DNA of 64,000 bases from Leisingera sp. ANG-M7 (GTDB lineage Bacteria > Pseudomonadota > Alphaproteobacteria > Rhodobacterales > Rhodobacteraceae), in contig NZ_JWLI01000001.1 in assembly GCF_000813965.1 (NCBI RefSeq), forward strand, positions 620,001 through 684,000, in the 5' to 3' direction. Under the pieces are notes generated by a model that was not told the DNA's origin, made no database searches, and saw only the letters and a list, made by a program, of their open reading frames with translations. The position numbers were made by a program, and so were the translations under genes. How positions within the stretch are numbered: position 1 is the stretch's first letter; each line of letters opens with the position of its first letter. Positions 15,925 through 24,860 of the stretch are shown here, piece by piece.

Positions 15925-16827
15925 TCAAAGGGCCAGCACCAGCACCAGTATCGACACGATCAGCAGCCCCATGCCCGCCAGTTCGCGGGCTGTAACCTTT
16001 TCCTTGAAGAACAGCACTGACGCCAGCAGCGACAGCAGAAGCTCCACCTGCCCCACTGCCTTCACATAGGCGGCGTTTTGCAGCGTGAAGGCCCAGAACC
16101 AGCAGAACGATCCGCCCATGCTGGTCAGCCCGACCCACACCGCGACCTTCCGCGCCTGCCAGACCCGGGCGATCTCGCCTTTTTCCCGCAGTCCCAGCCA
16201 CACCAGCATGAACAGCGTCTGCAGGCTGACCACTGCCGCCAGTGTCACGCCTGCGCGGAACACCGGCTCCAGCTCTGCCAGCTGCAGCGACGCGCCGCGG
16301 TAGCTGACCGCGGAAAAGGCAAACAGCACCCCTGACCCCAGCCCCAGCTGCGACGCGCGGTTGGTCAGGTGCCGCCACCAGGGGCCTGCCGCATCCGGCG
16401 TCTTGGACAGCACCAGCACCGCCGTCAGCCCGATCAGGATCGCAATCCAGCCGCCAAGGCTGACCGGATCGCCCAGCACCGCCAGCCCGACGATAGCGGT
16501 TTGGATCACTTCGGTCTTCTTGAAGGTGATGCCGACCGCAAAATTGCGCTGCTTGAACAGGGCCACCACGCAGACGGTGGCCAGGATCTGCGCGGTGCCG
16601 CCGATGGCTGCGAACATCCAGAATTTCGCACCCAGCTCCGGCAGGCTCCGCCCCGACACCATCAGGTAGGCGGCCAGCCCGGCCAGGATGAACGGTGCGG
16701 AATAGACAAACCGGGCGAAGGTGGCTCCGCCCGGCGACAGCGTCACGCTGCTCAGGACCTTCTGCAGCATGAAGCGCACGGTCTGAAAGCTGGCAGCAGC
16801 TATGGAAACGGGGATCCAGGCAAACAT
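15925..16827 (-). CDS. EamA-family (DMT) transporter
   Basis: 300 residues with about ten hydrophobic segments and the internal duplication typical of the drug/metabolite transporter superfamily. The first EamA half ends near 'SLGGWIAILIGLTAVLVL' and the second near 'EKVTARELAGMGLLIVSILV'. It is an inner-membrane exporter or permease of unknown substrate. The gene follows the fatty acid desaturase on the same strand with an 18-base gap and may share its transcript. Confidence 0.8.
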   Translation of the reverse strand: MFAWIPVSIAAASFQTVRFMLQKVLSSVTLSPGGATFARFVYSAPFILAGLAAYLMVSGRSLPELGAKFWMFAAIGGTAQILATVCVVALFKQRNFAVGITFKKTEVIQTAIVGLAVLGDPVSLGGWIAILIGLTAVLVLSKTPDAAGPWWRHLTNRASQLGLGSGVLFAFSAVSYRGASLQLAELEPVFRAGVTLAAVVSLQTLFMLVWLGLREKGEIARVWQARKVAVWVGLTSMGGSFCWFWAFTLQNAAYVKAVGQVELLLSLLASVLFFKEKVTARELAGMGLLIVSILVLVLAL

Positions 16828-16845
16828 GCCCCCGCTTATGCGCCC

Positions 16846-17760
16846 TTATTCCCCCTGCTGCCAGAGCGGATGCGGCACCGGGTCCTTGGCCCGCAGCAGG
16901 TAGTTGCGGAAAATCTGCAGGTAGTTGTGGTAGATATAGCCGTCATTGGCTGCCAGGAACTCCTCCCGGCGCGACCGGTAGAGCCGTGGCAGCGCATGCC
17001 AGGGCACGCCCGGATGCATGTGGTGCACGATGTGCAGGTTGTTGTTCAGGAACAGAAAGGCCAACGGCCCCCTGTCCTCGATCACCACGGTGCGGCCGCG
17101 CGCGGTCTCATGCGCGCGGTGCTCCAGGAAGGTGCGGATTTTCAGCAGGCCAAGGCCAAGATAGGCCCCGGCAAGTGCCGCCAACAGGGGCGCCGGCGAT
17201 TGCAGAACCACCCAGACCACCGCCACCAGACCAACGGCGTGCAAGCCCCAGTCGCGGACAATACCCGGCTCGCCCCGGCGCGCCAGCCGCCAATCGCCCG
17301 CCATGAAACAAATCTGCCCGATCAGCGGCCCCAGCAGCACCCGGCCCAGCAGCGTGTTGTTCACCCGCAAGAGCGTCCTGCGCCAGACAGGCAGCCGCGC
17401 CCAGACCGCCGGATCCTGAAAATTGCTCTCCGGATCATCGTAGGGATCGGTCAGCGCCTCATCCTCGTGATGCGCCAGATGGGTGTCGCGGAAGCGGCCA
17501 TATGGGACCGCCAGGCTCAGCGGAAAGAACATCAGCGCCTCGTTCAGCCGGCGGCTGCGGAACGGATGCCCGTGCAGCGCCTCATGGGTCAGCGAGGAAT
17601 GCAGCGCCGCCATCACGCCCAGCGCCAGCACCGTCAGTACCAGGCTGACCTGCGGCAACAGCCACAGCACCCCCAGCCAGCCGCCGTAACAGCCCAGGAT
17701 CAGCCCCAACGTGCCCCATTCCACACCCCGCGGCATGTATTCGCTGCAGCGCTCAGACAT
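16846..17760 (-). CDS. Membrane fatty acid desaturase/hydroxylase
   Basis: 304 residues with the three histidine boxes that hold the di-iron centre: HEALHGH (59-65), HLAHH (94-98) and HIVHHMHP (243-250). Hydrophobic segments flank the boxes as in integral membrane desaturases, hydroxylases and beta-carotene ketolase relatives. It would insert a double bond or hydroxyl into a lipid chain in the inner membrane using O2. It overlaps the DUF2061 gene by 8 bases. Confidence 0.85.
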   Translation of the reverse strand: MSERCSEYMPRGVEWGTLGLILGCYGGWLGVLWLLPQVSLVLTVLALGVMAALHSSLTHEALHGHPFRSRRLNEALMFFPLSLAVPYGRFRDTHLAHHEDEALTDPYDDPESNFQDPAVWARLPVWRRTLLRVNNTLLGRVLLGPLIGQICFMAGDWRLARRGEPGIVRDWGLHAVGLVAVVWVVLQSPAPLLAALAGAYLGLGLLKIRTFLEHRAHETARGRTVVIEDRGPLAFLFLNNNLHIVHHMHPGVPWHALPRLYRSRREEFLAANDGYIYHNYLQIFRNYLLRAKDPVPHPLWQQGE

Positions 17761-17959
17761 GGCTGCGCCCCCAGCTGATCTTGGCCCAGGCGCGTTCGTA
17801 GAAAAGATAGACCGTGAACCCGATGCCAGTATTGACCAGCGCCATCATCCCGCCCGCCTTGACCGACCCGGTGGCAACCAGCCCCACCAGCGTCATCGTC
17901 GCCAGACCAAGGGCGTTCCAGATCACAGCCTTAACTATGGAGCGCCTGCGCGTTTCCAT
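17753..17959 (-). CDS. DUF2061 small membrane protein
   Basis: 68 residues with two membrane segments, fitting DUF2061: 'KAVIWNALGLATMTLVGLVATGS' and 'MMALVNTGIGFTVYLFYERAW'. The family also occurs fused to adenylylsulfate kinase or next to lipid genes; no function is known. It begins the operon with the desaturase and faces the XRE regulator gene across a short divergent gap. Confidence 0.8.
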   Translation of the reverse strand: METRRRSIVKAVIWNALGLATMTLVGLVATGSVKAGGMMALVNTGIGFTVYLFYERAWAKISWGRSHV

Positions 17960-18073
17960 CCTGCCTCCTGAAAGTCTTTGCTAAGTGCTTGTTTCCAAAC
18001 TACCCCAGTCGCAGACTGTGCAGAATTCCGAATGCAGTTAACAAAATCCACCATTCGTGATATTTCAAAACGC

Positions 18074-18934
18074 ATGATAGAAAATATCGACAAACGGGTG
18101 CGCGCAGAGCAGTTCCGCCAAAGGCTGAACAAGGCCCTGCGCGACAGCGGCCTCAGCCAAAGCGCCCTGGCCCGCGCCATCGGCGTTGACCGCTCCACAA
18201 TCTCGCAGCTACTGACGGATGAGGGCGCGCGGCTGCCGAACGCCCATGTGGTCGGCGCCTGCGCAGGCGCCCTGGGGGTCTCCGCCGACTGGCTCCTCAG
18301 CCTGTCTGACCGCCCCGAGAGCGCCGCCGAACTGCTGGCCTCCAGCCTCACCCTGTCTGAGGCCCCGCGCGCGCTGGTGGATGAACGCATCTTCGACTGG
18401 CACCAGGAGGCCGAGGGCTACAAGATCCGCCACGTCCCCGCCGCGCTGCCTGACATGCTGAAAACCCGGGCGCTGCTGGAATGGGAATACGCCCCGCACC
18501 TGGGCCGCACCGCAGGCCAGGCCATCGGCGCCTCCGAGGACCGGCTCACCTGGATGCGCCAGTCGCCCTCCGATTACGAAATCGCCCTGCCGCTTTATGA
18601 GCTCGACAGTTTCGCTCACGCGGTTGGCTACTACGAGGGCCTGCCGCTGGAGATCCGGCTGGAGCAGCTGGACCAGTTCGAGCGCCTCTGCGAGCAGCTC
18701 TACCCCCGGCTGCGCATCTACCTGTTCGACGCCAAGCGGCTTTATTCGTCACCAATCACCATCTTCGGCCCGCTCCTCTGCGTGTTCTACGCAGGCACCC
18801 ATTACATGGCCTTTCGCGACAAGGAGCGGATCGCCACATTCACCAGCCATTTCGACAATCTGGTGCGCGAGGCCGACATCACCGCGCGGCAATTGCCCGG
18901 ACGGCTGCGCGCGCTCCGGGCGGCGATTTCCTGA
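18074..18934 (+). CDS. XRE-family transcriptional regulator
   Basis: About 286 residues from ATG 18074 (MIENIDKRVRAEQF); ATG codons further upstream are in frame but would extend into the divergent promoter gap. The helix-turn-helix is clear: 'FRQRLNKALRDSGLSQSALA' with 'RAIGVDRSTISQLLTDEGAR'. The C-terminal ~200 residues have no domain I recognise; they may sense a small molecule. It faces the DUF2061-desaturase-EamA group and is a plausible regulator of it, perhaps through membrane lipid state (inference). Confidence 0.75.
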   Translation: MIENIDKRVRAEQFRQRLNKALRDSGLSQSALARAIGVDRSTISQLLTDEGARLPNAHVVGACAGALGVSADWLLSLSDRPESAAELLASSLTLSEAPRALVDERIFDWHQEAEGYKIRHVPAALPDMLKTRALLEWEYAPHLGRTAGQAIGASEDRLTWMRQSPSDYEIALPLYELDSFAHAVGYYEGLPLEIRLEQLDQFERLCEQLYPRLRIYLFDAKRLYSSPITIFGPLLCVFYAGTHYMAFRDKERIATFTSHFDNLVREADITARQLPGRLRALRAAIS

Positions 18935-18991
18935 CACGCCTAGCTGGCGGGCAAATTGCCCTCCCTGCACCGCAATGCCACTAAGGGCGGC

Positions 18992-19012
18992 GCCCGGCAC
19001 GGCAGGCCGGGC
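18992..19012. repeat. Intergenic hairpin of the GCCCGGC/GCCGGGC type
   Basis: GCCCGGC (18992-18998) pairs with GCCGGGC (19006-19012), between the convergent XRE regulator and SDR genes. The same core recurs at three other intergenic places in the window (23573-23619, 42690-42709, 45199-45218). Confidence 0.6.
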
Positions 19013-19058
19013 GGAACAGTTTTCAGTAGGGTGGGCGGTTCCACCCACCGCTCAAACC

Positions 19059-19832
19059 TCAGACCTTGGGATCCGGGTTCTCCGTATGGCCGTCGACGGC
19101 AATCACCTGCCCCGACACCAGCCGCGCCGCATCCGACCCTAGAAACACCGCCATATTGGCAATGTCGCTGGCCTCGACAAACCGCCCCATCGAGGTGCCG
19201 GAAGCATAGCCCGCATAGACCTCATCCCGGGTCATGCCCTTGGCCGCGGCCTCGCGTTCCAGCACGCCCTCCATCCGCGGCCCTTCCACCGCGCCGGGAC
19301 AGATCACATTGGCACGGATGCCAAACGGTCCCAGCTCCATCGCCAGTGTCTTCATCAGGCCGATGACAGCCCATTTGGCGGAACAATAAGGCGCCCGGTT
19401 CGGGTAGCCGTACTGCCCGGCAGTAGAGGACGTCACGACGATAGACCCGGCCTTGGCGGCCTTCATCAAAGGTGCCGCATATTTGGCAGCCAGAAAGCAG
19501 CCCTCCAGGTTGACGCTTACACATTTGCGCCAGTCTTCCAGCGCGATGTCCTCAATCAGCGCCGTGGGCCCGGCGATGCCTGCATTGGCACAGAGCACAT
19601 CCAGCCCGCCCCAGGTTTCAGAGATCTCCGCAAACAGCGCTTTAACGCCCGCCTCATCGGTGGCATCCACCGCCGTCTTGCGCCAGCCCTCCGGCACGTC
19701 TGCCAGCGCAACCGCGCTGACATCCGTGACCCAGACCTGAAACCCGGCGGCGGCAAAGCCCTCCGCCATGGCCCGGCCAATTCCAGACCCGCCGGCGGTA
19801 ACCAGAACCCGGCGCATCCCTTCAGCGCTCAC
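19059..19832 (-). CDS. Short-chain dehydrogenase/reductase in the carnitine operon
   Basis: 257 residues of the classical SDR type: cofactor motif TAGGSGIGR (12-20), NAG near 83-85, and the catalytic pair Y149/K153 in YCSAK. It oxidises a secondary alcohol or reduces a ketone with NAD(P). Its start overlaps the stop of the carnitine dehydrogenase gene (GTGA), so the two are coupled. Candidate roles are D-carnitine dehydrogenase or a 3-hydroxybutyrate-type dehydrogenase acting on the C4 product; context suggests one of these but cannot decide. Start GTG 19832 is uncertain, and ATG 19817 is also possible. Confidence 0.85.
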   Translation of the reverse strand: MSAEGMRRVLVTAGGSGIGRAMAEGFAAAGFQVWVTDVSAVALADVPEGWRKTAVDATDEAGVKALFAEISETWGGLDVLCANAGIAGPTALIEDIALEDWRKCVSVNLEGCFLAAKYAAPLMKAAKAGSIVVTSSTAGQYGYPNRAPYCSAKWAVIGLMKTLAMELGPFGIRANVICPGAVEGPRMEGVLEREAAAKGMTRDEVYAGYASGTSMGRFVEASDIANMAVFLGSDAARLVSGQVIAVDGHTENPDPKV

Positions 19833-21301
19833 CGCGGCGCACCAATGGCGCGGCCCAGCCCCTCTGGCGCAGGCAGCGAAGCATGGGCCTCTGCCAGCTT
19901 GACCAGATTGGCCTCGATATGCGGTGCAGGCGGGGCGGAGCGGCGGGTCTTCAGGTCCACATGCAGCAGCATATGCTCACCGGTCGCCAGCAGCCGCTCG
20001 CCACAGAACATCTCGTGCCACAGATGCATCTTCTTGCCTGCCCCCATGATCACCCGGGTGCGCACCTGGATCGGGTCGCCCGCATGCACCTCGTCGATAT
20101 GGCGGATATGAGTCTCGGCGGTGAAGTAGCTGCCGCCGTTGGCGATATACTCCGCATCGCAGCCGATGATCATCATCAGCCGGTCAGTGGATTGCGCGAA
20201 CGCGTCCAGATAGCGGCTCTCGGTCATATGGCCGTTGTAGTCGGTCCAATCCAGCGGCACCACGCGGGTCTGGGTCAGCACCGGCTGGCTCAGGTCTTCC
20301 AAACCGTCCATCGCGCGCACCAGCCCGGCCTCACCCTCGCGCTTCAGGTCATGGGTGTTCTGCAGCGCGCCCGCGCCCCAGTTGTTGTTGCCCAGCGCCC
20401 GCATCATTCCGACCAGGTTGTCGTCCCGGTGCCGCTCCAGCTCGCGGATAGAATACTGGCCGGACTGTTCGTCCGACTGGCCTGCGATCAGGTCGACCAG
20501 CTCATCAGTGAATTCCGGCACATCCATCAGCTTGGTCCAGGGCCAGCTGAGGCAAGGCCCGAACTGCGCCATGAAATGCTTCATGCCCGCTTCACCGCCG
20601 GCCACCCGGTAGGTCTCAAACAGCCCCATCTGCGCCCAGCGGATGCCAAAGCCGTAACGGATCGCGTTGTCGATCTCCTCGGTAGTGGCAATGCCGTCCT
20701 TCACCAGCCACAGCGCCTCGCGCCAGACCGCCTCCAGAAAACGGTCCGCCACATGGGCGTCGATCTCTTTCTTCAGATGCAGGGGATACATACCGATGGC
20801 AGTTATGATCTCCTTGGCGCGGTCGATGACGCCCGCCGGGTTGGCCTCTGTCGTGACCAGCTCCGCCAGCGGCAGCAGGTAGACCGGGTTGAAGGGATGC
20901 GCCACCACGATCTGGCCCGGGTTCTCGCGCCCGTCCTGCAGCTGCGACGGCTTGAAGCCGGAAGTGGAGGAGCCGATCACTGCATCCGGCGCGCAATGCG
21001 CCTGCAGCTCTGCATAGACTTTCTGCTTCAGGTCCAGCCGCTCCGGCACGCTCTCCTGGATCCATTCGGCGCCCTTCACCGCTTCCGCAATGGTCTCATG
21101 GAAGGTCAGGCTGCCCTCTGCAGGAAGCGCCACGTTGCCCAGGCCGGGCAGCGAGCGGCGGGCGTTGGCCAGCACTTCGCCGATTTTGCGTTCCGCTTCC
21201 GGGTCCGGGTCGAACACCTGCACGTTCCAGCCGTTCAGAAGGAACCGCGCGCCCCAGCCGCCGCCGATAACCCCGCCGCCGATGATTGCTGCTGTTTTCA
21301 T
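19829..21301 (-). CDS. lcdH: L-carnitine dehydrogenase fused to a hot-dog thioesterase (betainyl-CoA thioesterase)
   Basis: 490 residues. The N-terminal ~320 residues are a 3-hydroxyacyl-CoA-dehydrogenase-type enzyme with Rossmann motif GGGVIGGGWGARF (8-20) and 'VVAHPFNPVYLLPLAELV', as in L-carnitine dehydrogenases, which oxidise carnitine to 3-dehydrocarnitine with NAD. From about residue 343 there is a 4-hydroxybenzoyl-CoA-type hot-dog domain ('DWTDYNGHMTESRYLDAF'), matching the betainyl-CoA thioesterase CdhB that is separate in Pseudomonas. Both activities in one chain fit the pathway: dehydrogenate carnitine, then release glycine betaine from betainyl-CoA after the cleavage step. Upstream is the BKACE cleavage enzyme, downstream the SDR. 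Confidence 0.9.
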   Translation of the reverse strand: MKTAAIIGGGVIGGGWGARFLLNGWNVQVFDPDPEAERKIGEVLANARRSLPGLGNVALPAEGSLTFHETIAEAVKGAEWIQESVPERLDLKQKVYAELQAHCAPDAVIGSSTSGFKPSQLQDGRENPGQIVVAHPFNPVYLLPLAELVTTEANPAGVIDRAKEIITAIGMYPLHLKKEIDAHVADRFLEAVWREALWLVKDGIATTEEIDNAIRYGFGIRWAQMGLFETYRVAGGEAGMKHFMAQFGPCLSWPWTKLMDVPEFTDELVDLIAGQSDEQSGQYSIRELERHRDDNLVGMMRALGNNNWGAGALQNTHDLKREGEAGLVRAMDGLEDLSQPVLTQTRVVPLDWTDYNGHMTESRYLDAFAQSTDRLMMIIGCDAEYIANGGSYFTAETHIRHIDEVHAGDPIQVRTRVIMGAGKKMHLWHEMFCGERLLATGEHMLLHVDLKTRRSAPPAPHIEANLVKLAEAHASLPAPEGLGRAIGAPR

Positions 21302-21391
21302 GATCTATCCTCTGATCGCCCTCCCCGTGCGCCCGCCGGTGCACAGGGGGTGTACAGGGGGTGCACGCGTGGCACCCCCTCGAAAATCCGC

Positions 21392-22309
21392 TTACTTCGC
21401 CACCGGCGCGCGCTTGGTCAGCCCCAGCTTCTCGCGCACTTCGGCGGGGCCGATCACCCGCGCGCCCATGTTCGACACGATGGTGTTGGCCCGCTCAACC
21501 AGCTGCCAGTTCTCCGCCAGCACGCCCTTGTCGAGCCACAGATTATCTTCCAGACCAACCCGCACATTGCCGCCCGCCAGCACCGACTGCGCTGCATAGG
21601 CCATCTGGTTGCGGCCCAGCGCAAAGGCCGAGAAGGTCCAGTCGTCGGGCACGTTGTTGACCATCGCCATAAAGGTATTCAGATCATCCGGCGCCCCCCA
21701 CGGCACCCCCATGCACAGCTGCACCAGCGCGTTCGGCTCCAGAATTCCCTCTTTGACCAGTTGCTTGGCGAACCACAGGTGGCCGGTATCAAACGCCTCG
21801 ATCTCCGGCTTCACGCCCAGATCGGTCATCATCTGTCCCATCGCCCGCAGCATGCCCGGCGTGTTGGTCATCACGTAATCGGCCTCGGCAAAGTTCATTG
21901 TGCCGCAGTCCAGCGTGCAGATCTCGGGCAGGCATTCTGCCACATGGGCCACCCGCTCGGTCGCCCCAACCATGTCAGTGCCCGCCTCCTTCAGCGGCAG
22001 CGGGTTCTCGGTGTCTCCAAACACCATGTCACCGCCCATGCCCGCGGTCAGGTTCAACACCACATCCACCTCAGTATTACGGATCCGGTCGGTCACTTCG
22101 CGGTACAGATCCAAGCGGCGCGACGGCACGCCGGTCTCGGGATCGCGCACGTGGCAATGCACCACGGCGGCCCCGGCCTTGGCCGCAGCGATGGCACTAT
22201 CGGCGATTTGCTTGGGGCTGCGCGGCACGTGCGGGCTGCGATCCTGGGTGCCGCCAGAGCCGGTCACAGCACAGGTGATGAAGACGTCCCGGTTCATTTC
22301 CAGAGGCAT
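21392..22309 (-). CDS. cdhC: 3-dehydrocarnitine cleavage enzyme (BKACE family)
   Basis: 305 residues from ATG 22309. The beta-keto acid cleavage enzyme signature is visible: 'VFITCAVTGSG', 'KAGAAVVHCHVRDPETG' with the metal-binding HxH, 'NLTAGMGG', and 'GGNVRVGLEDNLWLDKG'. In carnitine degraders this enzyme (CdhC) converts 3-dehydrocarnitine and acetyl-CoA to betainyl-CoA and acetoacetate. Operon position directly upstream of carnitine dehydrogenase-thioesterase supports that substrate. The divergent AraC regulator shares the promoter region. Confidence 0.88.
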   Translation of the reverse strand: MPLEMNRDVFITCAVTGSGGTQDRSPHVPRSPKQIADSAIAAAKAGAAVVHCHVRDPETGVPSRRLDLYREVTDRIRNTEVDVVLNLTAGMGGDMVFGDTENPLPLKEAGTDMVGATERVAHVAECLPEICTLDCGTMNFAEADYVMTNTPGMLRAMGQMMTDLGVKPEIEAFDTGHLWFAKQLVKEGILEPNALVQLCMGVPWGAPDDLNTFMAMVNNVPDDWTFSAFALGRNQMAYAAQSVLAGGNVRVGLEDNLWLDKGVLAENWQLVERANTIVSNMGARVIGPAEVREKLGLTKRAPVAK

Positions 22310-22394
22310 TTTCTTTTCCCTTCGATGTACAGGGTTTTGCCGCGGGTTATCCCCAGGCTCCTCCCCAGATTCCGATTTGCGTTGCAGACGACTC

Positions 22395-22414
22395 TGCCGC
22401 AGCCTTTTGCGGCA
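22395..22414. promoter_or_regulatory. Inverted repeat in the carnitine divergent promoter
   Basis: TGCCGCA (22395-22401) and TGCGGCA (22408-22414) form an exact 7-base inverted repeat separated by six bases. It lies in the 132-base gap between the BKACE gene and the AraC-type regulator and is a candidate site for that regulator. Binding is not shown by sequence. Confidence 0.35.
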
Positions 22415-22441
22415 CAGTTTACACCAGGCGAATCGAAGTTG

Positions 22442-23425
22442 ATGAAATCCGCAAAAAACATCCTGCAGCCCGAGAACCGGCCGCTGAAAACAGCGGTTCT
22501 GGTTCTGGACGAATGCAACACGCTGTCCTTTGCCGCCGCAGTGGACCCGATGCGCGCCGCCAACCGGCTGGCTGGGCGGGCCGCCTTTGATTGGGATTAT
22601 GTCAGCGCCACGGCTGAGCCGCCGATGCTGACCAGCGGCCTCACCGTGCCCAGCTTTCCGCTGGCCCGGCTGCAAGGCTGCGAGCTGCTGATTGTCGTCG
22701 CGGGCTTCCAGCTGGCGCGCCATGCCACCCCCAGCCTGCTGGCAGGCCTGCGCCGCATCGCCGCCAGTGGCGCCACCATCGCCGGCATCGACGGCGGGCC
22801 GTGGCTGATGGCCGAGGCAGGCCTGCTGGACGGCCACCCCGCCACAACCCACTGGGAAGACCTCGAGAACTTCTCCGCCCGGTTCCCGGAGGTAGATGCC
22901 CGCAATGACCGCTTCACCGTGTCTGACGCGCGCCTGACTTCCGGCGGCGCCACGCCCGCAATCGAGATGATGCTGCACATAATCAGCGCCCGCCACGGCG
23001 CAGGCTTTGCCTCCCGCGTGGCCGGACTGTTCCTGTTCGATGGGCCTGCCGCCCTGCCGCGGCCGCAAAGCCGTCTGGGCAACCGCGGCCACAGTGCGCT
23101 CACCGCCAAGGCCAACGCGCTGATGGAAGCCTCCCTGGATGAACCGCTGCCTCTGGCCCAGATCGCCGAGACACTCGGCACCAGCCCGCGCAGCCTGCAG
23201 CAGCAGTTCCGGCTCAAGCTCAACACCACGCCGCAGGATCACTACCTGCAGCTGCGCCTGGCAGAGGCCCGCCGTCTGGTTACCGACACCACGATGCCGC
23301 TGATGGATGTGGCTATCGCCACCGGCTTCACCTCGCAATCGAGCTTCGCCCGTGCCTTCCGCACCGCGCATGGCACCTCCGCCCGCGACCTGCGCCAGGA
23401 ACAGGCCCGGCCAACGGCGCACTAA
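22442..23425 (+). CDS. cdhR: AraC-family regulator with GATase-like domain (CdhR type)
   Basis: 327 residues from ATG 22442. Residues ~17-200 are a DJ-1/PfpI (class I glutamine amidotransferase-like) ligand domain; residues ~225-320 hold the AraC double helix-turn-helix ('PLPLAQIAETLGTSPRSLQQ' and 'LMDVAIATGFTSQSSFARAF'). This GlxA-type layout is that of CdhR and GbdR, which activate carnitine and glycine betaine genes. It is divergent from the BKACE-carnitine dehydrogenase-SDR operon, so control of that operon is likely. Confidence 0.85.
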   Translation: MKSAKNILQPENRPLKTAVLVLDECNTLSFAAAVDPMRAANRLAGRAAFDWDYVSATAEPPMLTSGLTVPSFPLARLQGCELLIVVAGFQLARHATPSLLAGLRRIAASGATIAGIDGGPWLMAEAGLLDGHPATTHWEDLENFSARFPEVDARNDRFTVSDARLTSGGATPAIEMMLHIISARHGAGFASRVAGLFLFDGPAALPRPQSRLGNRGHSALTAKANALMEASLDEPLPLAQIAETLGTSPRSLQQQFRLKLNTTPQDHYLQLRLAEARRLVTDTTMPLMDVAIATGFTSQSSFARAFRTAHGTSARDLRQEQARPTAH

Positions 23426-23435
23426 CACTTCGCGG

Positions 23436-23619
23436 GTCAAGGGCCTCAGAGCGGCGGTGCGCAGCACCGTTCACCCTTGACGCGCAGCCCTTGAATACTC
23501 TTGCAAAGGCGCTTCAGGGGCAGGCCTGCCCCTGAAGCGCCTCTTAGCAAAACCTTCCGCGCTGCGCAGCAGCGCCCGGCCCAACCGTCCCAGGGCACTC
23601 AATGCCCGCAGGCCGGGCG
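23436..23619. repeat. Cluster of three intergenic hairpins, including a 34-base perfect palindrome
   Basis: Between the convergent AraC and aldo/keto reductase genes are three inverted repeats. GTCAAGGG (23436-23443)/CCCTTGAC (23474-23481) encloses an inner CGGTGC/GCACCG. A perfect 34-base palindrome follows at 23508-23541, with arm GGCGCTTCAGGGGCAGG. Then CGCCCGGCC (23573-23581) pairs with GGCCGGGCG (23611-23619). No gene is evident. Confidence 0.75.
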
Positions 23620-23640
23620 GGAGCGCCTCTGCCCCAAGGA

Positions 23641-24684
23641 TCAGTAAGGCATCGGATGCATCCGGTGGGCGGCGTTGATCTCCTCCAGCACCTGCTGGTT
23701 CAGCTCCAGCTCCACTGATTTCAGCAAATGCTCCAGCTGCGCCAGACGGGTCGCACCGAAGATCGCTGAGGCCATGAACGGCCGCATGCGGCACCAAGCC
23801 AGCGCCATATGCACCGGGTCCAGTCCGTGGCGTTTTGCGATCTCCAGATAGGCCGCGACCGCATCATAGACCCGCGGGCTGTGGCGCCCGCCCAGCTCCG
23901 GGTTGATCGATTTGCGCGAGCCTTCCGGCACCGCCCCGTCCTGGTATTTCCCGGTCAGCAGTCCGGTGCCCAGCGGCGAAAATGCCATCAGGCCGACGTC
24001 CTCATTGACGCTCAGCTCCGCCAGGTCGGTGTCATACATCCGGCAGACCAGTGAATATTCGTTCTGGATCGAGGCCACTCGCGGCCAGCCCTTCTCCTCC
24101 GCCAGCCGCAGCCATTGCACGGTGCCCCAAGCGCTCTCATTGGACAGGCCAAAGGCGCGTATGGTGCCACGCTCCACCTCGCGCTGAAGCGCCTCCAGGC
24201 AGTCCTCCATGTTGGCCAGCGTCTCTTCGCGGTTCTGGCCGGAGGGGTCATAACTCCAGTTCTGCCGGAACATGTAGCTGCCCCGGTTTGGCCAGTGGAA
24301 CTGGTAGAGGTCGATGTAATCCGTCTTCAGCCGCTTCAGCGAGGCTTCGATGGTGGGCGCGATGGTTCTGGAGGAAATCGGCGCCCCGTCGCGCACATGT
24401 TTCATCCCCTCGCCGGAATGCTTGGTTGCCAGGATATAGTCGCCGCGCCGTCCTGTCTTTTCGTTCCAGTTGCCGATGATGCGCTCGCTGTTGCCCAATG
24501 TCTCTGCGCTGACCGGGTTCACCGGGTACATTTCGGCGGTGTCGACAAAGTTCACGCCATGAGCCAGCGCCATGTCGATCTGCGCATGCGCCTCGTCTTC
24601 CGGCGTCTGAGTGCCAAAGGTCATCGTGCCCAGGCACAGTTCGGACACCTTCATGCCGGTGCGGCCCAACGGGTTCATCTTCAT
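23641..24684 (-). CDS. Aldo/keto reductase, Tas-like
   Basis: 347 residues with the aldo/keto reductase barrel motifs: 'LCLGTMTFG' at the N-terminus, catalytic Asp/Tyr in 'GVNFVDTAEMYP', Lys in 'ILATKHSG', His in 'YQFHWPNRG', and the NADPH-binding end 'FGATRLAQLEHLL'. Length and spacing match the Tas/YajO branch, whose physiological substrates are poorly defined. It is a monocistronic minus-strand gene converging on the AraC regulator. Confidence 0.85.
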   Translation of the reverse strand: MKMNPLGRTGMKVSELCLGTMTFGTQTPEDEAHAQIDMALAHGVNFVDTAEMYPVNPVSAETLGNSERIIGNWNEKTGRRGDYILATKHSGEGMKHVRDGAPISSRTIAPTIEASLKRLKTDYIDLYQFHWPNRGSYMFRQNWSYDPSGQNREETLANMEDCLEALQREVERGTIRAFGLSNESAWGTVQWLRLAEEKGWPRVASIQNEYSLVCRMYDTDLAELSVNEDVGLMAFSPLGTGLLTGKYQDGAVPEGSRKSINPELGGRHSPRVYDAVAAYLEIAKRHGLDPVHMALAWCRMRPFMASAIFGATRLAQLEHLLKSVELELNQQVLEEINAAHRMHPMPY

Positions 24685-24860
24685 CTTGCGCGCTCCCCTG
24701 CTGCGGATCTGCCCGCGACCCTAACCGGCAGGACGGCAAGTGCAAGCGGCTGCAGCCTGCCGCCGGACCGGCATTAACCATTCAAGAACAACCAGAAAGC
24801 GATTCGAGTAAAATATGATACACTCAAATTTGCCGCAAATTGATAAACATGGAGTGGCTG

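Noticed and set aside
19883-23425. A very long plus-strand open frame of about 1180 codons
   Set aside because: It lies antisense to the carnitine dehydrogenase and BKACE genes and only its last 327 codons (from 22442) encode a real protein, the AraC-type regulator. The rest is a GC-rich shadow frame.
21392-23467. Minus-strand frame of 691 codons
   Set aside because: The C-terminal 305 codons are the BKACE enzyme starting at ATG 22309. The N-terminal part is antisense to the AraC-type regulator.
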